From assembly GCA_905250125.1 (NCBI GenBank), contig CAJNOL010000465.1, positions 18,210 through 82,209 of the forward strand: a stretch of 64,000 nt of DNA. Reading direction: 5' to 3'. Position numbers and translations under genes: made by a program. Shown here piece by piece: positions 47,724-57,567 of the stretch (positions within the stretch are counted from its first letter, which is position 1; every line of letters starts with the position of its first letter). The notes beneath the pieces were generated by a model. The model was not told the origin of the DNA, ran no database searches, and was given only the letters and a program-made list of their open reading frames with translations. Source of the stretch: Rotaria sordida (Eukaryota; Rotifera; Eurotatoria; Philodinida; Philodinidae).

Positions 47724-48892
47724 TAGTGACCGGCGTGACTGCCGTGACTATCAGTGAGTCACGGTCACGGTCACGGCCGTGACCGTGCGTGACTTTTTTT
47801 AAAGATCGTGACCGTGACCGTGACTGGAGCTTGGTCACGGTCAGTCACGGGAACTTTCTCGAAATTTTGGAAATCCCTGAGGGGGAGTAAGGGGACTTTC
47901 GCGAAGCTACCGTCTCCCACCCACTCATCAGTTTTTATGAATAATTTGGAAGTTTCTAGTATTCGTGATTTTGGAAACTCCTGAGGGGAAGCACGGACAC
48001 CTACGCGAAGCTACCCTCCTCCGATCATCACTTTTAATAGCAAACAGAACCCTAGTCTCAATCCTGTTCATTCCTTTAGAAATTTTGCAAGGATCTGTCA
48101 GGATTCTAAATCTCCAAGATCTTATCAAGTTTTCCTCAGGATCCCGGCTCAATTCCTGATAATTCCTGCTGCCGGGATTTCTCACAGTTATACAGGATCC
48201 TGTTTAGGATTTCTTTCCGTATCTGACCAGATGTGTTTTTAGATAATGAATACAAGATCCTTCAAGGATTCATTCATGATCCTGCTTAGGATCCTAACAG
48301 GGATAATGGAGAGGGTTCTCTCAAGATTTTATCAAATTTTAGACAAGATCTGATGCGGATTTTGATACAAGGATCCAGTCAACTTTTGCAGCTAGAACTG
48401 AGGAGCGTCGCAACAAAAAGTCAACAAGAGAGCATATCAGTGACTGTTCTTGTCAGTTAATACAAGTAGAACTTCTGTTCATACCCACAACCGCATCTTG
48501 TTTTCTAAATTATTCCAGGTTAAACAACAATGGTAACCTGGTCAGGGTCCTGATGTAATCCTTTTTCGAATCCTGCTGGGATCTTGAAATTCCGTGGCTA
48601 CACACTTCTTTCAGGATTTCATCGTTTCCTTAGGAAAAAAGAGTGAGTTCTGGAAAGATGCTGACTGAATCCATAAAGAACCTGGTACGGAAACATCAAA
48701 GATTTTCCCTAGGGAAGCTTTGCAATTGCTCTTTCTGGAAAGGTTTTTTCATGTTGAGAAACCAGAAAGAAGGGCCGTGACTCACGGTCACGGTCACGGT
48801 GAGCCCAGCCCGTGACCGTGACCGTGACGTGACCGTGACCAATCCCTCGTGACCGTGACCGTGACCAAAAAAGTTGGTCACGCCGGACACTA
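47724..48892. mobile_element. hAT-type MITE, 1,169 bp, with GTGACC subterminal arrays
   Basis: Left end TAGTGACCGGCGTGAC, right end reversed TAGTGTCCGGCGTGAC. The 8-bp target duplication GTCGAGAT is exact at 47716-47723 and 48893-48900. Arrays of GTGACCG/CGGTCAC occupy 47757-47850 and 48776-48866 near both ends and read on both strands, so they look like dense transposase-binding sites. The interior (48110-48560) has many GGATCCTG/CAGGATC motifs. There is no transposase; frames rich in Arg-Asp or Arg-Ser on the minus strand are translations of the GTGACC array. Confidence 0.92.
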
Positions 48893-48922
48893 GTCGAGAT
48901 CGTTATTCGACCAATCAGTGAA

Positions 48923-49309
48923 GTGCGGACACACAAGCAAGCAAGCAATCAACCAGACAATTTATGTTTGCAAGACTCTTCTCTACGAGAAAGAGAATAT
49001 CTCTATATCATAGGTTCAACAATACATTCAGATGAATGGAGAGGATACTTGCCTTTAGCAAATGAGGACGATTACACTCATTTAACTATTAATCACTCCG
49101 CCGGCTTCGTTAACTCAACAACCGGCGTGCACACCCAAAATATTGAAAATACCTGGATGCGAGTTAAAAGAAAGCAAAAAAAACAAAGTGGAATACGTCG
49201 AACGTTACTTTTAACTTATTTAGAGGAATTTATGTGGAGACAGCATTTTGGAGATAAACCATTCAAAAACTTAGTTTTGCAAATTCATTCAGTGTATCCT
49301 GTTGTTTAA
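48923..49309 (+). pseudogene. Merlin/ISXO2-type DDE transposase, C-terminal fragment
   Basis: The frame ends with a region typical of ISXO2-like (IS1595/Merlin) transposases: IHSDEWRGYLPL with the second catalytic Asp, TINHSAGFVN, and HTQNIENTWMRVKRK with the final Glu of the DDE triad, then FMWRQHFGD. The first catalytic Asp and the N-terminal zinc-ribbon half are absent. Upstream sequence is the hAT element, whose target duplication ends at 48900, and the region between 48901 and about 48980 has an in-frame stop. The stated start is only the first ATG of the open frame. This is a truncated transposon gene; Merlin termini were not found. It shows that Merlin elements have been present in this genome. 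Confidence 0.85.
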
Positions 49310-49469
49310 TTTTTTTTGTCAATAAATATCTCTTGTTCTTCTCTGACATCTATATTTCATATTTCATATATTTACGATAGTAATGATATGTAAACACCAA
49401 TAGAACTTTTTTTTCCGTTCTGTACATGTTATACAAAGGGGGTGTCGTTCTTCTATAGTTGTACGGACT
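49310..49469. other. Non-coding, between Merlin fragment and hairpin
   Basis: Short AT-rich stretch. GGTGTCGTTC at 49441 pairs with GAACGACACC at 49487, giving a small extra hairpin at the left shoulder of the next repeat. Confidence 0.5.
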
Positions 49470-49755
49470 GGGTACTTCTTCAGATGAACGACACCCTCGT
49501 CTGATTGGTTACATGTATGAAGAGGAAAAGAAAAAAAATAGAACGAGAGATGGCGTATAGTTNNNNNNNNNNNNNNNNNNNNNNNNNNNNNNNNNNNNNN
49601 NNNNNNNNNNNNNNNNNNNNNNNNNNNNNNNNNNNNNNNNNNNNNNNNNNNNNNNNNNNNNNAACTATACGCCATCTCTCGTTCTATTTTTTTTCTTTTC
49701 CTCTTCATATATGTAACCAATCAGGCGAGGGTGTCGTTCATCTGAAGAAGTACCC
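49470..49755. repeat. Near-perfect hairpin arms (93 bp) on both sides of a gap
   Basis: 49470-49562 and 49663-49755 are reverse complements with only a few mismatches: GGGTACTTCTTCAGATGAAC on the left, GTTCATCTGAAGAAGTACCC on the right, and AACTATACGCCATC directly after the gap matching the sequence directly before it. The 100 N therefore sit at the loop. Such a structure commonly breaks assembly, so the real loop may be longer and could hold an element body. Frames crossing the N are meaningless. Confidence 0.92.
49563..49662. other. Assembly gap, 100 N, in the loop of a hairpin
   Basis: Placeholder-length gap directly between two inverted arms; contents unknown. Confidence 0.99.
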
Positions 49756-50216
49756 GTTTTTATTACATTTTATTATTATAATATAAATATTTCCATAAAA
49801 TACAAATATTTTTTTTCATTGGATGTTGCATTGAACCAATGAATAAATTTCAAAACGATTTGAGAGAGAAATCATCTGATATGTCAATATAGTAAATATA
49901 AATAAAATGATGTTGAGAACCCAACCATTTCTTATGACGTATGAAATGAATTTATTCAAGTCATTTCGTCATTTTTCAAATATACAAATCTCGAGTGGGG
50001 TAAAAAGAAAAGATCTTGTTTTTTTTACTTTTAGCCGTAGTAGTTAAATTGCGAATGAAAAAAAAATAAGATGTAATATTGGAGTGATTAAAAAAAGAAA
50101 TCAACTTTATTTTTTTAGATTGTTGCTAGGTTTCGGTGTATAAGTGATAAAAAAAACTATGCTTGAGAATTATGTCAGATAGAAAAATAAATCTTATCTG
50201 CTGAATCAAAAAAAAA
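49756..50216. other. Upstream region of the ABC transporter
   Basis: About 460 bp of AT-rich sequence. An upstream ATG at 50172 opens a 10-codon frame (MSDRKINLIC) that ends before the transporter start, a possible upstream ORF. Confidence 0.5.
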
Positions 50217-53200
50217 ATGTCAGATGAGTTGAATCAATTATCAAATACCGATCCCGGTAATCAAGCTTTACTCACAACTCAATCTCAAGTAATCTTTTAT
50301 TTTGATGATTATTTAATCAAAAGAAAAAAGACAATATGTTTTTTTTCTTAAAGAATGGATCAAGAAATCTGGCTGTATGTGTTGAAAATGCATGGAAAAA
50401 TTATGGTTCTTGGTGGAAATCTATGACAGCTTTACATAATGTTACTCTTCATGTACCAACAGGAGTTATGTAAGTTATTCTATTTAAAATATTTTATTGG
50501 AAAAAAAAAAATAAATATAAATTTAGATATGGTCTATTAGGTCCATCTGGATGTGGAAAAACAACATTATTAAGATGTATTGTTGGTCGTTTACAATTAA
50601 ATCGTGGTGAAGCTATTGTACTTGGTCAGCGACCTGGTAGTCGAGGTCATCAAGTACCTGGACGAGCTGTTGGTTATATGCCACAAGATACAGCACTTTA
50701 TAAAGATTTTTCAATATCTGAAATGCTTCATTATTTTGGTCATCTTCATAATATGAATAGATCAAGTATTTTATCACGAGAAGAATTTCTTCTTTCATTT
50801 CTTGATTTACCTTCACGTGGAAAAAAAATTGTACAATTAAGGTTTGAATAGAAATATTCAAAATAAGAATATTTATTTATTTATTTTTTTGTAAAGTGGT
50901 GGTCAACAACGTCGTGTGTCATTAGCATGTGCTCTACTTCAACAACCACAATTATTACTACTTGATGAACCAACTGTTGGTCTCGATCCATTACTTAGAA
51001 AAAAGTTCGTATTAGATTTCGAAATTTATTTAAGAAGCTTTTTTGTATTTTAATTAGAATTTGGGACCATCTTATTCATATATCAAAAACAAGTCAAACG
51101 ACAATAATAATAACAACTCATTATATTGAAGAAGCAAGACAAGCTGATCGAGTAATTAAATATTTTTTGTTTTTTTTTGCTTTTTAGTTTGATAAAAACA
51201 AAATTTTCTTTAGGTTGGTCTTATGCGAAGTGGTCGAATGTTAGCTGAAGATGAACCATCACGTTTATTGATTAAATATAATCTAACGGTTTGTTTATTT
51301 ATTTAAACAGGATACATAAAAAAACAAAAAGAAAATTGTTTTGTTTTTTTGTTAGAGTTTAGAAAGTGTTTTTCTTCATTTATGTGTTGAAGACCAAAAA
51401 AATGTTCTAAGAAATTCAACACATAGTATTGATCAAGATGGTCTAACTAATAGTGCTACTAATGCTGATGATGAAAATGTACCTTCCCTTGATGTAACAA
51501 CTGGTGAAACTCCTCATTCAGAAATTCGTAGAAAAGAATTAGTAAAAAATCGTAAGTTTAAATAAAGAAAAATAATAAATAATAAAATATGTTTTTTTTT
51601 TTCTTTTATCTTAAGCTGTATTACGTGCAAGACGAGCTGCAGTAGATTGTTGTATTTGTCCTCATATGCATAAAATTTATGCATTAATGGTTAAAGATTT
51701 GACAGTGATTAAAAGAAATATTGGGTAAAAATTTTTATTTCGATTGGATTTTATATTAGTTTTTTTTGTTTAGTTTTTTAGTTTTTCAATTTTTAATTCC
51801 TCTTATACAAATTTCACTTTTTTGTCTTTGTATTGGTCGTAAGTTTGGTTTTAATTTTTATTTAATTTTTATTTTCTTTTTTAAAATAATTTTCAGGTGA
51901 TCCTCAACACATTCCAATAGCACTTTATAATAGTGAAGCAATAAATGGATTTCCAACAGGAAATTTAAGTTTACAACTTTTAAATAAAATAAATCCTGAA
52001 CAAATTCATTTTGTAAGAAAATTAATCATTCTATTTAATTTATTTATTTATTTTTAATTATTTGAAGACATCATTTAATGATTTAAATCAAGCTATTGCT
52101 GCTGTTAGACAAGGTGATTATTGGGGTGTAGCTGCTATTAGGCGGAATTTTTCGGAAGGAATCAGAAATAAGTCGGTATTTTTTTTTCAAATTTGATTTT
52201 ATATTTATTTGATTCTTTTTTGTTGGTTAAAGGTTAATTTCATTGAAAACAGATCCAATAACATTAAACGCATCATCCATTCATCTTTATCTTGATATGA
52301 CGAGTAAGTTGAGTCATTGAATAAAAGAATTTGTTGTTTTTTCGAAGTTAAGTTTACATGGTTCGATAAATCTAAAAAACAAAGTTCCGATAGTCTTTTC
52401 AATCAATATAGGCGAAGTTAGAAAGAAAAAATAATATTTTATTTTACATTTGGATCATTCAGGATAAAAGTTAGTATCACCTAATGCGCTCCTAATTACC
52501 TGAATTAATGACACCATTTAATGTAATGACATGATATTTCTCATATTTTCTATTATTGATGCCTGTTAAGAGCTAAATGATAGAATCATAATCTTAGAAT
52601 GCATTGTATTATCTTCTCAATTTATTATTTGATGAAATTGTCTTAATATATTTATATGCGGAATCTGCTTTTCTTGATGCTCATAATAAGATTGGTACAC
52701 TACGATGGAGTCGAGTTATGAAAAAAATTAATTTCAATGCTCGATGGAAATGAACTATTCAATGTTAAATAGATTAATTTTCTTAAAGATGATCTACATT
52801 TTGAGCATGTTTCAATTAATTATCATTGATGTCAAAGACGGAATCAATACAAATCGAAAGCTTACTACTAACGACAAAATGACAGCGAATCGTATTTTTG
52901 ACCCAGATGAAGAAGTATGGGCCGACTCCGGCAGATAAACACTGGGAATTGCCGAAACATGGAGGCAGTATTTTGGCAGGAATCAGTCGTAAATCATCAG
53001 AAAAAATTCAGAATGTTCCTACTGGAATACTGCTTTCGTATGCCAGCGATTTCTAGTATTTTTCTGCCGCTTCCAGTGAAATCCGATTATTTCTGGAGGC
53101 CGGAATCATCGACCTGAGGACCTAAAATATATCCAGAACCAGAGATCTGACTGCCGGATCGGATGATTTCCTTGGTACAGGATTTCGACTGTCCATACGT

Positions 53201-56200
53201 GCCGGAACGACCTGATAATCCAATATGATTCTATCAAACGAATTTGACCCGGGTAGAGTTTACAGTAAGAAGTTCTCTTGGATATACAGAGTGTCCAGAA
53301 AGTCACAAACTAGACACTAAAAATTGAATACTAAACAACTTATTCATTCATATGAAAACAGTACCAGTGAATCCGTGCACTGCATATTGCTAAATAACTG
53401 GTATATGTCATATATATAATGCATCAAAGCTAGTTCGAAAGAAATTTTGTCTAAGCAATGAGGAAGTTGTTGTTCAATAGAACGACATGCTTTGCAACAA
53501 TTATTGCTAGTGACTTGTTCGATTCTGTCCTGAAGCTTAAAAACTATAATAGATGTTTTCTTGCAGAACAATGGTTTGTTTTTATTTGGAACGGTTTCTA
53601 TATAACAAAGAATAAGCTGTCCATAAATGAATAAAAACCTGTAACTGTTCTCTGTTGTCAAAAAAATCAGCTCATTTAGTTCGAGCGCGGTGAAGATATT
53701 CAATTTTTAGTGTCCGTTTTGTGACTTTCGGGACGCTCTGTATATGAATAGTACAAGTGTAGGCGTTTATAATACAAATAAAAGTTCAATATGAAGATAC
53801 AAAGCGTTGAGATACTTTCTGAGTCTTTTTAATAGATGTTTGAATAACATTTCATGATAGGGTCGTTGCAAGCTACATCGATCGTACTCTCTAGCTTATA
53901 ATATACTATTGAATTATGTCAATGAACAGATAATAGTTCTGATTTTAACGGTATTGAACTGATCTGAAACACTATCAAACGAAATATTAAAAACAAGAAT
54001 CCAAAGTCACAATATGAATTAGTAAATTAAGTCGACGAAGCTTGCAACGATCTATCATTAAATTTAATCCAAGGATGGTATTAATATATTCGCGACGATG
54101 TGAATATTGTTTTCTTATAATTCATGAAAGGTACTCTTTATTCATCCAGGGTAATTGTAATACTTCAAGACAGCTTTTATCAATCTTTCTCTTATCAATA
54201 TGAGTTATGAACATTTCTTTACCAGTGGTAAAAGAATTAACCCATTTGATCAAAATATGACAGGGATATCGAGGTGAAGTTAGCACAAGATTCGTCTAGG
54301 AACATGTTCCACAGTTCCTATTCTTGTTCCAAACACAACTCGACGAGCTCTATCCAATGGTATAATCAGATTTCGCATGGCTCAAACTACGATCTTTGAG
54401 GCCGCAGATGGCGCTATAAAAAATCTGATTATATCACTGGATAGAACTCGTAGAGTTGTATTTGAAACAAGAATAGGAACTCTTTCAGGTCAAACAAATA
54501 CGGTCGTATATCCGCATGTCGTATACGGAGAGAGAAACAGTCGTTTACAATACTTGTATATGGATGGAATCCGTATTCGGTCTGCGTTTTGCTCCGTATT
54601 TCTCCATATACGGTCACGACGATATACGACCTCAATACTGGACCATGTAAATCGCCAAAATACAACCGTTTACTGACGTATATGAAGTCCGTAATCGTCG
54701 ATCTGGGCTGAAACATATTCCTAGACGAATCTTGTGCTAAGAATCCTATAGGCAAATACTAGTATTTTGAGATTTTCTCGGACATGGTATGAGATACGGA
54801 AATTTTGATTATACCATTAGATAGAGCTCGTCGAGTTGTGTTTGGGACATGTTCCTAGACAAATCTTGGCTAGATTTACTCGAATCTTGTGCTAACTTCA
54901 CCTACATGACAGAGATATTCGATTTTTTCTGCAGTAAAAGAACGTTTGAACCATCTTATACTGTAATTCATCAATGGGTCTTATCACCTCGAATGTGTTA
55001 AAAAGACTCAAAAAGTATATAAACACTTTGTATCTTCATATTAAACTTTTATTCGTATTATAAATGTCTACACTTGTACTATTCATATATATCCAAGAAA
55101 ACTTCTTTTGGCCGTAAACTCTATAATTTAGATCGATTTACTAATTAAATATTAATTCACATATTTGACCGTTAAACTTATTTATCTGTCAAATCGATCT
55201 GATCTATGATTGATAAATAATGTGAGGATATATAATTGTTAGTTTGAAGATGTATTTCTATTTAATGAAATATGAAGAATTGATTTATTTGAATGATTAT
55301 TTTAAAATAAAATGATCTGATTTGATTTATTTGTTTATTTTACATAAAGATCAACAAGTGTCTTTTGTAATGCAAAATGTCATATTAAATAGCACTCAAT
55401 TATTTTTAAAAGATCTTTTATCAAGTCATAAAGTTGATCCAGCCTTAGCTGATCCACCTGTTATAATAGAAAATCCAATATATGGAGCAAAAGTTCAAAG
55501 ATTTTTAAATTTTGCTGCACCAGGAATGATGATATCAATAATATTTTTTTTGGCTATTGGTTTAACAGCATTAATATTTGTTGTTGAAAAAAAAGAAGGT
55601 CTATTAGAACGTAGTTGGATTGCTGGTGTAACAACAGTTGAAGTTATGCTTGCACATATTATTGTCAAATTTTTTATACAATTTATACAAATTATTTTAA
55701 TGGTTTTTTTTGCTGATGTCATTTTTCAAGTTTGCTTTTCTTTTTCTTTAAATTTTCTTTTTTTTTTGTTGATAAATTTGTTTTATATTTAAAGGTAACA
55801 ATTCAAGGACCTGTTTTATTAGCAATGGCATTAATATTTATTCAAGGCATTTGTGGAATGAGTTATGGTAAGAGAAAAAGAAATTAAATGAGATCTAATA
55901 TATCCTTTTGTTTCTTTTATGTCAAGGTTTATTTATATCCGCTATATGTGAACAAGAAGTTGAAGTGATGGAAGTCGCACTTGGAAGTGTTTTTCCTATA
56001 TTACTTAGTTCAGGTTAATTATTTTCGAAAGATATTTTCTTCTCTGTAATTATCACTGTTTACATAGGTGTGATATGGCCATTAGAAGGAATGCCACCCA
56101 TTATGCGTTTTCTTAGTAATTTTACTCCATTGACACATGTTGTTGATGCCATGCGATGTATTGTTTCTCGAGGTATGCCAATGGGGTTTTTTTTTCTATT

Positions 56201-56352
56201 TAAATATATTTTTTACATTGTTGTTTTTTTTTCCATTTAATTTAGCATGGACATTAGTTTATTTTAAAGTATGGTTTGGATTTGTCATTTCTGGTGCATG
56301 GAGTTGTGGCTTTTTTACATTAGCTGCTATACTCTTCGCTCTTCGGAAATAG
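50217..56352 (+). CDS. ABC half-transporter, ABCH/ABCG23-like
   Basis: Seventeen exons: 50217-50288, 50354-50469, 50527-50841, 50897-51004, 51058-51151, 51214-51288, 51356-51551, 51616-51724, 51774-51838, 51897-52012, 52068-52171, 52233-52303, 55350-55729, 55795-55867, 55927-56013, 56068-56172 and 56246-56352; 730 residues. The nucleotide-binding domain comes first: Walker [10 protein letters not shown], signature LSGGQQRR (split over exons 3 and 4), Walker [14 protein letters not shown] and H-loop TTHYIEEA. A membrane domain follows, with one helix near residue 370-390, a large extracytoplasmic loop and five or more C-terminal helices. NBD-TMD order and sequence style fit the ABCH family of invertebrates, close to ABCG; such half-transporters must dimerise and export lipids or xenobiotics. 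Intron 12 is 3 kb because of nested repeats; the others are about 50-65 bp. Confidence 0.93.
52304..53253 (+). other. ABC transporter intron 12, left part
   Basis: Begins GTAAGTTG. Sequence at about 52900-53210 is richer in G+C, with GCCGACTCCGGCAG, TGCCGG and CCGGA motifs, and looks like the remains of a separate element; its ends could not be fixed. No coding sequence. Confidence 0.55.
53254..55123. repeat. Large fold-back in ABC transporter intron, with a nested MITE
   Basis: The outer arm TAGAGTTTACAGTAAGAAG at 53254 pairs with the 55100-55123 end. After skipping the nested MITE, the left arm (GAATAGTACAAGTGTAGGCG at 53746, then CAATATGAAGATACAAAGCG at 53789) pairs with 55018-55095. Further in, AGGTGAAGTTAGCACAAGAT at 54271 pairs with 54880-54903, and a GGAACATGTTCC...CTCGACGAGCT segment near 54300-54350 pairs with 54815-54865. 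The centre holds inner repeats with TATACGG/CCGTATA motifs (54490-54630). Without the MITE the unit is about 1.4 kb with arms of about 0.65 kb. No transposase. Being in an intron on the transcribed strand, it would form hairpin RNA in the pre-mRNA. Confidence 0.85.
53287..53740. mobile_element. Mariner-type MITE nested in the fold-back arm, 454 bp
   Basis: Left end CAGAGTGTCCAGAAAGTCAC, right end reversed CAGAGCGTCCCGAAAGTCAC, flanked by TA on both sides (53285-53286 and 53741-53742). The inverted match extends about 50 bp (TAGTGTC...GACACTA included). No transposase; a 119-codon minus-strand frame inside has no DDE motif. It interrupts the left arm of the fold-back exactly between TTGGATA and TGAATAG, which are continuous (reversed) in the right arm, so it is the younger insertion. 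Confidence 0.9.
55124..55349 (+). other. ABC transporter intron 12, right end
   Basis: AT-rich sequence ending with the acceptor TACATAAAG at 55349; no feature seen. Confidence 0.6.
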
Positions 56353-57567
56353 ATTCATTCTAGTCTTGTACGGCTTTTCTTCTCATTTTCTCTCTCTCTC
56401 ACTTGCACGCATCGTATTGTCGAATTTAATTGAAATGAAGTTTGGGCTTTTTAACATTAAATTTTTCATATTAGAAAGTATTTATTATAAATAAATAATA
56501 AAACTAAACAAAATCTTGTCTAAAATCAAAATTGTATTCATAAAAAAAGGCGAAGTCTAAAAATAGTCAAAAAAATATCAATGATTTTGACTTGTTTAAT
56601 CCAATGATTGGGTTTTGTAGAAAATGAATTATATATTTCTATAGCATAAAATGCTATGAGAAATGATCAAATTTTCTGTAATTGATTCTATTTTAATATG
56701 CATGAATTAAATCGTTTATCCATAAACGAGTATCATTGTTCTCTGTACTGGTTCAATATTTGTTGCTGAATTGATTATCTTACATATATATATATATATA
56801 TAAATATATTGATAAGTGATTTATCAAAAATTTGTTATAACTAGAAATATTGAAGATGTTTTTCGTATACGTGATGATTTTCAAATTTAAAAGATAGAAT
56901 ATAATTTAATCTATAAAATTCTTAATGTTTGACGTGCAAATTGAATTGTATAGATATGTTAAAAAAGAGTGATAATGAAAATTTTTTCATTCATTTTGAT
57001 AATTGAGTTTTGTAAAGAAACGTCAGAGAAATACAATAGAAATATGTGAAAATATTCTATCGAATGACCTTGAAAGAGGATTATCTTCTTTGTCTATTTA
57101 CTCAATATTTATTTTATTTATTTATTAATAATAAATAAAATTCTATCCAAAGACAATATATTTACGTTGGATGGAAAAATCATTACACAAACATAAAAAT
57201 ATGCATAATACATAGATGTTTTTATTTTATTGAAATATATTTCATGAAGAAATATTGATCATACTTACAAAATTGATGATTTACTAGATAAGAATTCATT
57301 TTTTCTAATTATCTCTGGAAAATTGAATAATTTTTTTCCGGAATTACGGATTATTTTACCTGACAAAACTGTTTTATGTTAAAATTAATATAATAAGAGA
57401 TGTTGCTTGGAAATAATGTGAAGGTTAAAATAATAATTGAAAAAAGATATAATTATATGACAAATAGTGTCCTCTGTTGATATTAATTCAGATTGGTTTA
57501 GAAATTGATCAGCAGACGATAAGAATTAGAATAATACAAACAGATTAAAAGATTATCTCTTTTGAAA
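56353..57567. other. Intergenic, no gene seen
   Basis: About 1.2 kb AT-rich sequence, with a (TA)n run near 56785-56803. No coding signal. Contains the 3' region of the ABC gene and the promoter of the OATP gene. Confidence 0.5.

Noticed and set aside
47569..48948. Arg-Asp and Arg-Ser rich minus-strand frames (SR-like proteins)
   Set aside because: They are translations of the GTGACC arrays at the ends of a hAT element.
49364..49786. Mirror-image frames on both strands across the second 100-N gap
   Set aside because: They are the same hairpin arm read from either side plus undetermined bases.
54377..54755. 99- and 108-codon frames in the centre of the ABC intron fold-back
   Set aside because: Repeat-derived, no motif, and inside a spliced intron.
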